A stretch of DNA of 64,000 nucleotides from an uncultured Bacteroidales bacterium (GCA_900317745.1 ONHW01000009.1:1-64000), one strand, 5' to 3'. Positions 19,099-28,609 are shown, counted from the stretch's first letter. Numbers and translations: made by a program. The notes: generated from the sequence alone by a model not told the origin.

Positions 19099-20063
19099 TC
19101 CAACATATCCCCATAGTTGTTCGACAACTGTACCATCTGGTCATACTGTTCAGGATCAAGGTCGTAGAAGTAATAGTTACGCGGGTCAACATGATGTCCC
19201 TGGAAGTGAACCTCATAATGCAGGTGCGGACCTGTTGATTTGCCGGTACTGCCCACCAATCCTATGATATCCGAGCGGTTAACTTTCTGCCCGACACGCA
19301 CCAGTGCTTTGAATAGGTGCGCATATAGCGTCTCATATCCGAAACCGTGATCTACTATCACCGTGTTTCCATAACCTTGTTTCCAACCTACAAACGTCAC
19401 CTTACCATTACCTGTAGCAAAAACCTCTGTACCTGTCGGAGCAGTAAAGTCCATACCGGCATGGAACTTGCGCACATGATACACCGGATCAATTCGCACG
19501 CCGTAACCTGACGCCACACGTGTTAGATCTTTGTTCAGCACGGGCTGGATAGCAGGTATATTCTCCATACGTATTTCACGCGTCTTGGCGAGGTCGATAA
19601 TCTCCTCGTACGATTTGGCTTGTACGTAAGTCTGCTTCTCCAGCAGGTCAACCTTGCGGGTCAGGTCTGCCGCCAGCTGCGTGTTTGCCAAACGGGATAT
19701 ATTGTCATAATAATCCGCATTCACGGCTATTCCTTTGCGTGAGGACATCGGAATAGGTTCAGCACCCAGAATCACGCGGTACAGGTTATCGTCACGTTGC
19801 TGCAAATCTGCCAGCACTAATTGCATGCTCTCGCAACGTTTCTCCAGCAGTTCGTATTGTGCCTCCAGCGATTGCTTCTCGGACATCAGTTGCCGCTCCT
19901 TAGGTGAAGGAAAGAACGAAAAGAAGATATAGAAAAACACTATTCCCAGACACACACCGCCAAGTATGTACCACCCTGCCCTGCGCAGCCAATACTGGAA
20001 GCCGTGCTCCACACGCTCCATTGCAAGCGTATCAGGGTTAATATTAAAATGTGATTTTGCCAT
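19095..20063 (-). CDS. M23 family (LytM-like) peptidase
   Basis: 322 residues from ATG at 20063. A TTG 15 bases upstream is also possible but is less likely. One membrane anchor lies near residues 30-52, then a coiled coil (about 60-130), then the M23 domain with HAGMDFTAPTGTEV (first zinc ligands) and TGPHLHYEVHF (HxH). The family cuts peptidoglycan cross-links, or, if degenerate, activates amidases; here the ligands look intact. It follows mnmA by 25 bases and could be cotranscribed with it. Confidence 0.9.
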   Translation of the reverse strand: MAKSHFNINPDTLAMERVEHGFQYWLRRAGWYILGGVCLGIVFFYIFFSFFPSPKERQLMSEKQSLEAQYELLEKRCESMQLVLADLQQRDDNLYRVILGAEPIPMSSRKGIAVNADYYDNISRLANTQLAADLTRKVDLLEKQTYVQAKSYEEIIDLAKTREIRMENIPAIQPVLNKDLTRVASGYGVRIDPVYHVRKFHAGMDFTAPTGTEVFATGNGKVTFVGWKQGYGNTVIVDHGFGYETLYAHLFKALVRVGQKVNRSDIIGLVGSTGKSTGPHLHYEVHFQGHHVDPRNYYFYDLDPEQYDQMVQLSNNYGDMLD

Positions 20064-20088
20064 TGTTATATATTTCAATCATTATTTT

Positions 20089-21168
20089 CTATTTTCTTTC
20101 AATTATCCCTCCGCCTACCACCAGATTATCCTTGTACAGCACCACGGATTGCCCGGGTGTAGGTGCCCAAACGGGACTTTCAAACTGCAATGTCGCAGCC
20201 TTGTTTTCTGTATCAATCGTCAGCGAAGCAGGTGCTGCCTGCGAACGGTAACGTATTCGCGCCTCAACTTGCGGCGAATCATTCAACCATTGTATGTCGC
20301 GTATCCGCAAGTCGCGTACGCGTACTATATCGGTCAGCAAGTCGTCATGGTGACCCAAACTGATTCGGTTGGTGCCCATGTCTATGTCCGTAACAAACGC
20401 CGGATAACCGAGTGCCACACCCAAACCTTTGCGCTGACCTATCGTGTAGAACGGACATCCTTGGTGCTTCCCTACTACCCTGCCGTCGGCATCTATATAG
20501 TCACCCGGCTCAGGGTGAACACCTTCTTTCGCCAGAAACCCACGATAATCATTATCCGGAATAAAACAAACCTCCTGTGACTCGGGTTTCTTCACCAGCG
20601 CATCATAACCGTGTTCTGCTGCTATACGCCTTACTTCATCCTTTGTCAGATCTCCCAACGGGAACAATGTGCGCTCCAGGTTTGCCTCGGTGAGCATCCA
20701 TAGGAAGTACGTCTGATCCTTGTGCGTGTCGGCTGCCGTTCTCAGGTATCTGTGACCGCCATGTTCTGCTATTCGGGCATAATGACCTGTCGCTATCTTC
20801 TCGCAGCCGTATTCGCGCGCAGCCTCCAATAGTGCGCCCCACTTGATATGACTGTTACACAGCACACACGGATTGGGTGTTCTGCCGTGGGCATATTCAT
20901 CCACAAAGTTTTTTATCACATGCTCGCGGAACGTATCGCGGAAGTCAACTATGTGGTGCTCAAAGCCCATCTTCTCCGCATTGTGCTTCGCCTCCATGAT
21001 ACTTTCTATCGAGCAGCAGCCTTTCTCTTTGGCGATGCACGATTCCTTGATCGAATCGAACGTACGGAACGTAACGCCCACCAACTCATAACCTTGCTCT
21101 TTCAGGAGCAAAGCACTAACCGTGGAGTCTATCCCGCCGGACATTGCTATGAGTACACGTTTTGCCAT
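20089..21168 (-). CDS. mnmA: tRNA 2-thiouridylase
   Basis: 359 residues. The PP-loop SGGIDS is at 10-15. Catalytic cysteines are in NPCVLC (Cys101, Cys104 region) and PESQEVCFIPD (Cys201). ATGHYAR and GQRKGLG are further family landmarks. It thiolates U34 of tRNA-Lys, tRNA-Glu and tRNA-Gln. In Bacteroidales more than one MnmA-like paralogue can occur, so the symbol is assigned by family. Confidence 0.93.
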   Translation of the reverse strand: MAKRVLIAMSGGIDSTVSALLLKEQGYELVGVTFRTFDSIKESCIAKEKGCCSIESIMEAKHNAEKMGFEHHIVDFRDTFREHVIKNFVDEYAHGRTPNPCVLCNSHIKWGALLEAAREYGCEKIATGHYARIAEHGGHRYLRTAADTHKDQTYFLWMLTEANLERTLFPLGDLTKDEVRRIAAEHGYDALVKKPESQEVCFIPDNDYRGFLAKEGVHPEPGDYIDADGRVVGKHQGCPFYTIGQRKGLGVALGYPAFVTDIDMGTNRISLGHHDDLLTDIVRVRDLRIRDIQWLNDSPQVEARIRYRSQAAPASLTIDTENKAATLQFESPVWAPTPGQSVVLYKDNLVVGGGIIERK

Positions 21169-21205
21169 AACGGATTGTTCGCTTTTTTATCCTTTTGTAC
21201 CTTTC

Positions 21206-22420
21206 TTATTGTGGACTGAAGAAATAGTCTGTTACCCACTGAGGCATTGTAAACAATTTTTTCTTTGAGTCTGTCTGCTCGCTTTCTTTCTCCGGCAACG
21301 GTGCAGCAGGCGCCGGTTCGATACCTAAAGCACGGTTTATTCGATCTTTTCCTACTCCCAGACGCACGGCTACTGCCAGGTTTGTCTGCCAGTTCCAGTT
21401 GTTCAGGTCTGCTAATCCTGTGGTTGTATGGGCCTTGAATCGTATATTGTCCACCTGCGCACGCGCACTTAAATGCACCCACTTGTTGATCTCCCAACTG
21501 ACTGCCGCACGCATTGTGCCTGTAAAATGTATCGGCGTGGTCGGACGAATAGTGTAACTCGGATAAGCAAACCCTTTCAGCGAGTCCGGCGCGGAGTACG
21601 ATATATAGTTGATTGAGTAAAACACTGCCTGTACTGCCGCCGATGCATGCAGTAGCACTTTTCCGTGATTCGGCGTATAGTTGATTCCGTATCCCGCGCC
21701 TACTGCCACTTGGTGGGTTACCATCTCATGAACGTTTTCAAGTATAACAGGCGTTATTCCGTCAAATTCAGGGTCGTGACCAAAGGATATATCCGTATTC
21801 AGATACGATAGGTTAATCAGCAGCGAACCGGCTGTTTTCCGTTGTATATATGCCTGTTTGATTGCGGCATTGTGCGAATAATGCCGACCGTTGAACACAT
21901 ACCAAGCGGTCAGGTTCGTGTTCGTTATCCATACATCCTTTTTTCCGAGGTCGATAAAGTTGTTTATCTTTAGATCCGGAAACGATAGTACACTGTGCAG
22001 GTTCGTACTCGTCTGACGCATCAGTTCCACTCCCCATTGCTTGCCGCCCATCGACAGGTTCAGTTTGCGCGCGTAAGCATGCATCACATCCCACGAATAG
22101 CCGAAACCAAAGGTGCGCAAACCTATATGGAAACCCAAATCGATACTTGGCGTTGTTACGGATTGCAACATAATTCGTCCTATGTTGTCCGAATTGTTCT
22201 TTACCGCAAATGTCGAGTGAATACCTACCTCGCTGTTCGTGAGCGCTATACGCCACGGAAACTCTGGCAAGGCTATGTAACTCGTATCCAAACCTTTCAG
22301 CGAATAATCATCCAGCCACACACCTACACGGTACATGAATTTCATGAACTTACCGTCCTCTGCGTACGAACAGGTCGCCATTAGCAGACACAAGCATAGT
22401 ATGTACCAATGTTTTTTCAT
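21206..22420 (-). CDS. Outer-membrane beta-barrel protein, DUF4421-like
   Basis: 404 residues. The signal peptide ends near CSYA. The rest is a series of amphipathic beta strands (for example WRIALTNSEVGIHSTF, GVELMRQTSTNLHSV, GSLLINLSYLNTDISFG) ending in a basic and polar tail. The N-terminal VGVWLDDYSLKGLDTSYI resembles DUF4421 barrels of Bacteroidota. No enzymatic motif is visible. The start overlaps the stop of the preceding glycosyltransferase gene (ATGA), so it belongs to the glycan-tailoring run and may take part in surface export or display of its product; that role is inference. Confidence 0.65.
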   Translation of the reverse strand: MKKHWYILCLCLLMATCSYAEDGKFMKFMYRVGVWLDDYSLKGLDTSYIALPEFPWRIALTNSEVGIHSTFAVKNNSDNIGRIMLQSVTTPSIDLGFHIGLRTFGFGYSWDVMHAYARKLNLSMGGKQWGVELMRQTSTNLHSVLSFPDLKINNFIDLGKKDVWITNTNLTAWYVFNGRHYSHNAAIKQAYIQRKTAGSLLINLSYLNTDISFGHDPEFDGITPVILENVHEMVTHQVAVGAGYGINYTPNHGKVLLHASAAVQAVFYSINYISYSAPDSLKGFAYPSYTIRPTTPIHFTGTMRAAVSWEINKWVHLSARAQVDNIRFKAHTTTGLADLNNWNWQTNLAVAVRLGVGKDRINRALGIEPAPAAPLPEKESEQTDSKKKLFTMPQWVTDYFFSPQ

Positions 22421-23385
22421 CCTTGTGCTCGAATTATCTCTTCCAATCGTTTGGCTACCGTTGAGGTATAATGTCCCTCCAGATACCTGCTGTATTGGCG
22501 CATATCCGCCTTTTTACTTCGTGCTTTATCCAGTTCCTTTTCAAACTGCTCATAACTCGTTATGCTCGGACCGAAATCCGCCAAACGGTAATAATCCGTA
22601 TCTGCATTTACCTTATAGCGCATTAGCGGATAACAACCTCCGGCAATTATCTCCAGGAATCGTGGCGTCACCTGGCTGTATCCGTTCGTCCGACGTTTGT
22701 CATCCATGCCCGGAGTCGAATACATACACGCTCTGCTTTTCCGTATCATTTGCATGTATATCTCCCGCGAATCGGTCGGCGACACCACTTCACCTGCCTG
22801 ATCTACATATATCGACTTCCTGTCTTGCAGCACTCGGCGGATATATGTCGTTTCCGGATGCAATGCCAGATACTTGTTCAGCCACTCGCTCAACATGCTG
22901 TCCTGACGTCCGGCTATCAGCAGGTCATACGACTTCTCAAATTCCGTTTCTTCCGTTATGCGGTAACGGTCGGAGATGGACAACGGCAAGTGCTGAATCT
23001 TCTTCAGCCCAAGACTAATCGCCAGATACTCATATACTTCCCTACTCGATACGCAAATCACGGGATTGCGCCAATACGTGCAATACCACAATCTCACTTT
23101 CCACGGCTCGCGTATGTAAAAGTCTATCACACAAGGGATAATGTTCCTTTTGTTGTTTCCGTTGTGCCGTTGCGTACACATCTCATACGTAAATGCCGGC
23201 TTGCCGGTCTGAACTATGTTCAGCACAAACGGTATATACTTCGAGTACCGCTCGTTCTGTATGCCGCGGTTATAGGAGAACGTTGCGCCGAAATACTGAC
23301 GCAAATCATCCTCCCACTCATACACCAGGTCATTGGCGTGGTGCGGATCAATCTGTCTGTTTGTTATGATTTGTTCTATCTGCAT
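22417..23385 (-). CDS. Glycosyltransferase-like protein (GT-B, CgeB-like C-terminus)
   Basis: 322 residues. The chosen ATG overlaps the upstream stop as TAATG; the longer open frame upstream overlaps the preceding gene. The C-terminal half has the donor-site layout of GT4/CgeB-type enzymes: YSTPGMDDKRRTNGYSQVTPRFLEIIAGGCYPLM, then YEQFEKELDKARS. Acceptor and donor are unknown. It is the fifth gene after the nucleotidyltransferase fusion in the same run. Confidence 0.6.
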   Translation of the reverse strand: MQIEQIITNRQIDPHHANDLVYEWEDDLRQYFGATFSYNRGIQNERYSKYIPFVLNIVQTGKPAFTYEMCTQRHNGNNKRNIIPCVIDFYIREPWKVRLWYCTYWRNPVICVSSREVYEYLAISLGLKKIQHLPLSISDRYRITEETEFEKSYDLLIAGRQDSMLSEWLNKYLALHPETTYIRRVLQDRKSIYVDQAGEVVSPTDSREIYMQMIRKSRACMYSTPGMDDKRRTNGYSQVTPRFLEIIAGGCYPLMRYKVNADTDYYRLADFGPSITSYEQFEKELDKARSKKADMRQYSRYLEGHYTSTVAKRLEEIIRAQG

Positions 23386-24245
23386 TACTTGCTCAACTTG
23401 CGTTGGATTTTTTTCGGCCAACCTGCTATACGTTGCGGCACTTTGATCATCCACCGCACCACTTTGTTCCAACCGAACGCACAACTATCCGGCCACCCGA
23501 ACTGAGGAATGTTCATTCCTGCTGATTTGTATGCTTCGCGTATCACGGCATCTATGCGTGCTTTCTGTGCACCGGCTGTCGGTTGCCAATGTTTGATTAC
23601 AAACGAAGGGACTGAATAGAATCGTGCCAACCAAGTATGCCGGCAGATCTCCTGCCCTAATTGGTTGTATAAGATTGTAGTCCAGCCGTCTGGATGTCCT
23701 TGACTGGGCAAGTACAACGTACGGGTGTTATACGCCTGCCACAGGAAAAACGGATAATACGGCTCAATATACTTGATTCCGTCAAACGCATATTTTCGGT
23801 TCGGATACAACATCTCGGGCGGATAAGCATGCTCCATCTCCTCTACATGAGCTTTATAGTCAAACGACTCTACTGCTTTGCGGGAATACTTCTCACGAAT
23901 CAAATTCAGGTTAAACACATTGAAGAACGGATTAGTCACCAGCGGATTACCTCCTCGTGGCACGTACGAGCCGCCATCAGGGCAACCGGCATTGGCTATC
24001 TGGTGGGAAATCACATACTCAACCAGTGCCATCACACCCTCTTTGCTCGTGATGAAGCAGTCTTCATCCACATTGATCGCTATATCGCAATCAGTGTCCT
24101 TGAGCATCGTATCGAAATAGCCGTCGGCTGTCTGGTCTGTCAACCGGATACAAGGATAACCCCAACTCTCATACAAGCCTTTGCTCAACCTGTACAAACG
24201 CAGATCAAACGAACGGCAAAAGATTTTTATTCTCGGTTCATTCAT
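23385..24245 (-). CDS. Glycosyltransferase-like protein of unknown family
   Basis: 286 residues from the ATG overlapping the upstream stop (ATGA). It starts MNEPRIKIFCRSFD and contains CDIAINVDEDCFITSKEG, a DxD-like metal site, followed by an aromatic-rich middle (YIEPYYPFFLWQAYNTRTLYLPS). No signal peptide or membrane segment is evident; the tail is very basic. The DED motif and context make a nucleotide-sugar transferase likely, but I do not recognise the exact family. Confidence 0.5.
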   Translation of the reverse strand: MNEPRIKIFCRSFDLRLYRLSKGLYESWGYPCIRLTDQTADGYFDTMLKDTDCDIAINVDEDCFITSKEGVMALVEYVISHQIANAGCPDGGSYVPRGGNPLVTNPFFNVFNLNLIREKYSRKAVESFDYKAHVEEMEHAYPPEMLYPNRKYAFDGIKYIEPYYPFFLWQAYNTRTLYLPSQGHPDGWTTILYNQLGQEICRHTWLARFYSVPSFVIKHWQPTAGAQKARIDAVIREAYKSAGMNIPQFGWPDSCAFGWNKVVRWMIKVPQRIAGWPKKIQRKLSK

Positions 24246-25045
24246 AACATCTCCAGTATCGGCACGATCCATGCCTTTTTTACGTATATATAGTACAGTT
24301 GCAGCCGATAGGTCTGCATCAGCCCTTGCCGACGTGCATAATCAAGCATCGCACGTAGCGAACGACGTTTGTCACCGCCTTTCCACACCTTACGACCTGT
24401 CAGACTGCCTTGATGTATAACATAGTGATACATAGCTTTATTCGTCTGTGCAACCCTTGTGGCGGATAGCAGGCAGCAAGTCAGAAAACTGCTGTCCTCG
24501 GCACTTCTCGAATCAGGGAACACAATCCCGTGACTCGCTATCATCTCGCGGCGGTATATATATGCCGTAAAGTGTGCAGCAAACCGCGTCAGCAATCGCT
24601 TGCGGGCGGATATAGTCAATTCACTCTTGGGGAATACAGGATTTTCCAGCACGCGTGGTGCACGTCCGTCTGCAAAATCTTGTTGTATCGCGCAGCAACT
24701 CATATCTGCACCTTGGGCGTTGTTGTATAGCGTCTCATACATTTCCGGTTCTACCCAATCATCATCATCCAGAAAGGCTACATACTCACCTTGAGCCAGT
24801 TGTAGTCCTAAGTTCCTCGCGGCAGCGGGACCATTGTTCGTTGCCGTTGAGGCGATGCGATACGTTATATCGTTCCGCTCCGAACGGTCAACAAACGCCT
24901 TGGCTATTGCTATACTGCCATCCGTGCCGCAATTGTCAATCAGCAGCACTTCTATATCCCTTAGCGTCTGTGCCGCTACCGACTGCAAACATTGCTCAAT
25001 GTATGCCGACGAATTATATACTGGTATGATTACGCTTATTTTCAC
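24242..25045 (-). CDS. Family 2 glycosyltransferase
   Basis: 267 residues with a GTG start preceded by AGAGGT. The GT-A fold starts ISVIIPVYNSSAYIEQCL, with VLLIDNCGTDGS and the metal-binding FLDDDDW (DxD). Residues 140-190 hold the acceptor-side segment EDSSFLTCCLL. GT2 enzymes add sugars from nucleotide donors onto lipid-linked or surface glycans at the inner membrane. A 68-base gap separates it from the LicD gene; its 3' end overlaps the next gene by four bases. Confidence 0.88.
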   Translation of the reverse strand: MKISVIIPVYNSSAYIEQCLQSVAAQTLRDIEVLLIDNCGTDGSIAIAKAFVDRSERNDITYRIASTATNNGPAAARNLGLQLAQGEYVAFLDDDDWVEPEMYETLYNNAQGADMSCCAIQQDFADGRAPRVLENPVFPKSELTISARKRLLTRFAAHFTAYIYRREMIASHGIVFPDSRSAEDSSFLTCCLLSATRVAQTNKAMYHYVIHQGSLTGRKVWKGGDKRRSLRAMLDYARRQGLMQTYRLQLYYIYVKKAWIVPILEML

Positions 25046-25113
25046 CTCTTATGTAGTAATATTGTGCATTTCTGTCGCATTTTTGCGGCAGAATCAGTCA
25101 TACTGCCCTCCCA

Positions 25114-25803
25114 TTAGTAATATCTCCTATAAGTCCGCTCTTCCGTATGAACTATGCGCGTCTTATAACCTTTCGCTGTCCAGTTCTTGATGGGCGTCAT
25201 GTACGAATCCGAATAGATGGCACGAAGCCAACCATCCGTATCAATCGGCATATACACATTGAGACCTAAAAAATCACGGCGTTCAAAATCACTGACCGGC
25301 ACATAACTTCTATCACTAGGAAAACCGTCTGTCGCATTAGCCTCTTTCCAGTCTTTTGATTCATGCTTGCGCTGAATGACGCTGTAGTAATCATTTCCTT
25401 CATGGGTGTATATAAATACATCCAGGTGCAATTTTTTATACTCGTATGTCTCTTCCACGACTTGTTCCGTTGTTCTGATATAAATCTGGCGCAACAAGCG
25501 AAAACCGGCATTAGCCATTCGCGCATGCATATCTGCCGGATATTCTTCCTCTAACACCCCTAAATCAATATCCGGGTCATAAGAAATAAAGCCATGCTCA
25601 CGATAGGCGCCCAACAAACAGCCGTAGGTCAAAAATGCCCGTACGCCCATTTGGGTAAATGCTTCATCTGCTGCTTTAAGCATGGCTAAACCATCTTTAC
25701 GCATACGGCGAGCCTGTATCTCAAACTTGACTCTGTTGATCAACTCTACGGCTGGCTTATATAGCCCAAGACGAACGAATATTTTAACTATTAAGTCTCT
25801 CAT
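25114..25803 (-). CDS. LicD family phospho-head-group transferase
   Basis: 229 residues from the ATG at 25803 (MRDLIVKIF). ATGs at 25818 and 25830 are also in frame, so the start is uncertain; all overlap the preceding gene. The signature is clear: FLTYGCLLGAYREHGFI then SYDPDIDLG, the metal-binding Asp cluster (about 76, 78, 80) of the nucleotidyltransferase-like LicD/FKRP fold. Characterised LicD proteins move phosphocholine from CDP-choline onto cell-surface sugars, and FKRP-type homologues move other phospho-groups from CDP donors. In this run the donor may be made by the fusion enzyme at 26680-28467. Confidence 0.85.
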   Translation of the reverse strand: MRDLIVKIFVRLGLYKPAVELINRVKFEIQARRMRKDGLAMLKAADEAFTQMGVRAFLTYGCLLGAYREHGFISYDPDIDLGVLEEEYPADMHARMANAGFRLLRQIYIRTTEQVVEETYEYKKLHLDVFIYTHEGNDYYSVIQRKHESKDWKEANATDGFPSDRSYVPVSDFERRDFLGLNVYMPIDTDGWLRAIYSDSYMTPIKNWTAKGYKTRIVHTEERTYRRYY

Positions 25804-26683
25804 ATATTTTTGACGCATACCATACATCATGCAATCCCAAGCCGATGTTGTAGGCTATTATACGTTGTTTATCATCTGTTCTGCCGGCTGCCTTATGCAG
25901 CAACACCTCGCTTAATTCATTGAATGCCTTGAACTGCGAGAAATACTTGAAACCTTCCACGTGCCCTCGATCATCTGCAAAAATATGGTCGAAGAACAAA
26001 TCGCAATTCTGAAATCCGCGCGTATGAATCGGCACAAGCAATATTCCCTCCGGATATTTAGTATCATCGGAGCAGAATAGTTCTGGCATTTCTGTTACTG
26101 CCGAAATCAGCACATCGCTTTTTTGTAACAGTTGTTCATTGGTTTCCGCAATCTCAAAACAATAGTTTTGTTGTGCCCATTTGGATGCAAATTGCTCTGC
26201 GTGATTCTTGTATCGCTTCAAGCGAATGACATATTCTTTATCTTCTGGAAGAATAGCTTGAAGACAGGCTATTGTCGCATCAGCGACACTACCCAATCCC
26301 ACAAACGAATATGTCAACGTTCCTTTCTTTTGCAGTGTCATTATCGACAATGCTGCTACAGCCCCTGTACGCATTTTTGTAATCCAATCGGCCTCCATCA
26401 AGGATAGTAGTTCGCCGGATTGGGAGTCGTATAGCAGCAGATCGGAGTGTAATGAAGGCTTGTTACCTGCTATGCGGGATACAACCTTCACGCCGAAACG
26501 ATTGTACTGATGAGGCAGCAAGCAGGGCATTGTATTGATAAAATCCGAACCCTGTGGGTGAAGGCTGAGTTTTGCGGGTAACTGTGCTTCATATTTCATG
26601 CAGAAGGACTCACGAACCCACTCCACACATTCACGAGGAGAAATCCTTAATGACTCTATCTGTTCGTTTGTAATCAATCTCAT
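25784..26683 (-). CDS. Ornithine cyclodeaminase / mu-crystallin family enzyme
   Basis: 299 residues. Family motifs: KLSLHPQG, GVKVVSRIAGNKPSLHSDLLLYD, the catalytic-region MEADWITKMRTGAVAALS, and the NAD-binding SFVGLGSVADATI. The family includes ornithine cyclodeaminase, alanine dehydrogenase-like enzymes, ketimine reductases and amino-acid dehydrogenases of specialised metabolism, so the reaction is not fixed. Its four-base overlap with the fusion gene and overlap with licD suggest it makes or reduces an amino compound for the tailoring pathway rather than serving in proline metabolism; this is inference. Confidence 0.85.
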   Translation of the reverse strand: MRLITNEQIESLRISPRECVEWVRESFCMKYEAQLPAKLSLHPQGSDFINTMPCLLPHQYNRFGVKVVSRIAGNKPSLHSDLLLYDSQSGELLSLMEADWITKMRTGAVAALSIMTLQKKGTLTYSFVGLGSVADATIACLQAILPEDKEYVIRLKRYKNHAEQFASKWAQQNYCFEIAETNEQLLQKSDVLISAVTEMPELFCSDDTKYPEGILLVPIHTRGFQNCDLFFDHIFADDRGHVEGFKYFSQFKAFNELSEVLLHKAAGRTDDKQRIIAYNIGLGLHDVWYASKIYERLNS

Positions 26684-28467
26684 AGTTTCTTCAATCCTTC
26701 TATAAGTCGGTTATTATCCCTCGCATCACGTACGGCAAGGCGGATAAAAGGTGCACCGCATTTACCGCTGCAATCCTTGATAAGTATCTTATCTTCTCGC
26801 AGTAACCTTACCGCCAATTCGCGCGGGCTATGCCCCGACTTCACTTCACAGAGCACATAGTTGGCTTCCGATGGCAGCACGCGCAAGTAGGATATTCTTC
26901 GTAATTGTTCTACAAAACGTTTTCGCTCTACGCGGAAATCATCCATCGCCTGCTTATACGATTTGTCGTATTTGCCGAGGATCTGCATAAAGAACTCACC
27001 AAACGAATTGATGTTCCAGATACTCAGTTTATTCCGAACGGCACACATCAGCTGTGTATCAGCACTTGCCATCACACCCAATCGCAATCCCGGTACGCCG
27101 TACGATTTGGAGATACTTTTCATCACAATCAGATTAGGGTGCGACTCCAGTATCTCATTGCTTATAAAGGTGGGATGCTCGGTTGAAAAATCTATGAAAC
27201 TCTCGTCAAGAATCAGTTTGATATCTTTCAGCGCGCACCACGCTGACAAACGGATACAATCTGCATATTGTATATAATTGCCTGAAGGATTGTCAGGATT
27301 GATTAGCACAAGTGTTTGAATCTCTTTGTCTGCAAAAAATGCCATCAAATCATCCGCCGTGTAGCAGAAGTTAGGTGCTGACGTCTGATAAACAACCACT
27401 CTATCCTGGGGCAAGCGGTTCGGATATTCCTCAAAGGTCGGGCGGATAACCCCAACCTTGCCTTCCACCGAGGCCATCAGAGCATTGATTAGTTCCGCCG
27501 CACCGTTTCCAACAGTTATATAGGGCGGCTCCACACCGAAATTCTTGGAGGCAAGCAAATCATTCACTCGCTGACCGGAGGGATATTCTGTCAACAAACG
27601 TTCGAAACTCGCGGCCATTTCATCCTTCAAACGCTGATTGGGAAAATATGGATTGACTAAATAGCAGAAATCCAGCACATGCGGATAACGCCAATATCCG
27701 CCATAACGCGAACAAAGCAGATCATATTGTTTGTCGGTAAATATGGATTCCGCTATATCCAGATCCTGCACATCATCAATCTCGTACCACTGTTCGCCGC
27801 GTAGGGGCAACGCACGTATTCCCGAGTTATCGAGCATAGTTATCACGCGCAGCACTTGTTCGTAGTATTCGTTGTTGCCCATTGCATGACTATACGCCTC
27901 CAAAAAAGGCACATACATGTTTCGGGAGAAATTCTGCGAGAACTTATACACATTCACCGTCTTGTAATACTGCGGAATCTCTTCGTAACGGAATTGGCTG
28001 TTGGGGATAAAACGACGAATCCGATTTTCGTTATCCAATGTCACAACCGTACCATCCATCCAACTCTCATACTTATCTACCAACGCCAAATCGGGATACG
28101 GATGATTGATCAAACAGCTGAGTACTGCATCTTCCATGATTATATCCGACTCCAGCAATAATGTATCTTGCTCGCACATATAATCCTTTGCCAGATACAA
28201 CGAGTAGATATTATTCGTCTTGTCATAAATCGGGTTTTCTACAAACACGATCGGCGTCTTTGCTTCGATTGTTCCGAGGTATGCTTTCAACTCGCGGGCT
28301 TTGTAGCCTACTACCATCACTACGCGATCCAAATCAAGACGATCCAGCTGATGCAACAGACGCTCTATTAGCGTCACACCACCAACCTTGACCATACATT
28401 TCGTATTGTCTTGAGTGTACTTGCCTAAACGTTTACCCATGCCTGCGGCTAAAATGATAGCTTGCAT
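26680..28467 (-). CDS. Bifunctional sugar-phosphate-type nucleotidyltransferase / class I-II aminotransferase fusion
   Basis: 595 residues. The N-terminal domain (about 1-245) starts MQAIILAAGMGKRLG, has Lys23 in NTKCMVKV, LLLESDII with Asp108, and EIDDVQDLDIAE. This is a LicC-like cytidylyltransferase layout. The C-terminal domain (about 255-595) is a HisC/CobD-like PLP enzyme with NPDNPSG (390-396), LDESFIDF and the PLP lysine Lys454 in SISKSYGVPGLRLG. Bifunctional proteins of this build, such as PntC of Treponema, activate aminophosphonates with CTP. Here no PEP mutase gene is visible, so the substrate could be a phosphonate or another phosphorylated amino alcohol. It is first in an overlapping run with OCD and LicD genes. 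No clear -33/-7 promoter was found directly upstream. Confidence 0.82.
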   Translation of the reverse strand: MQAIILAAGMGKRLGKYTQDNTKCMVKVGGVTLIERLLHQLDRLDLDRVVMVVGYKARELKAYLGTIEAKTPIVFVENPIYDKTNNIYSLYLAKDYMCEQDTLLLESDIIMEDAVLSCLINHPYPDLALVDKYESWMDGTVVTLDNENRIRRFIPNSQFRYEEIPQYYKTVNVYKFSQNFSRNMYVPFLEAYSHAMGNNEYYEQVLRVITMLDNSGIRALPLRGEQWYEIDDVQDLDIAESIFTDKQYDLLCSRYGGYWRYPHVLDFCYLVNPYFPNQRLKDEMAASFERLLTEYPSGQRVNDLLASKNFGVEPPYITVGNGAAELINALMASVEGKVGVIRPTFEEYPNRLPQDRVVVYQTSAPNFCYTADDLMAFFADKEIQTLVLINPDNPSGNYIQYADCIRLSAWCALKDIKLILDESFIDFSTEHPTFISNEILESHPNLIVMKSISKSYGVPGLRLGVMASADTQLMCAVRNKLSIWNINSFGEFFMQILGKYDKSYKQAMDDFRVERKRFVEQLRRISYLRVLPSEANYVLCEVKSGHSPRELAVRLLREDKILIKDCSGKCGAPFIRLAVRDARDNNRLIEGLKKL

Positions 28468-28519
28468 AATCTTCTTGTTTTAATCTTCACATTTGCTATA
28501 ATATCCACGTTCGATATGT

Positions 28520-28608
28520 TCGTTCCGTTCGTGTTAGCGTTGTATTCGTTATTTCCCTTCGGTCGTTGTTAGCGTTGTATTCTTTTTTCGTTCCGTTCGT
28601 TGTTAAGC
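28520..28608. repeat. Imperfect direct repeats between two minus-strand genes
   Basis: GTTAGCGTTGTATTC occurs at 28533-28547 and 28568-28582, and TCGTTCCGTTCGT-GTTA at about 28520 and 28588. The 140-base gap between the DUF2284 gene and the fusion gene consists largely of this material. Confidence 0.75.
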
Positions 28609-28609
28609 A

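Noticed and set aside
23386..23484. Longer start for the gene ending at 22417
   Set aside because: It would overlap the preceding coding sequence by 100 bases. The TAATG-coupled ATG is the usual arrangement in this run.
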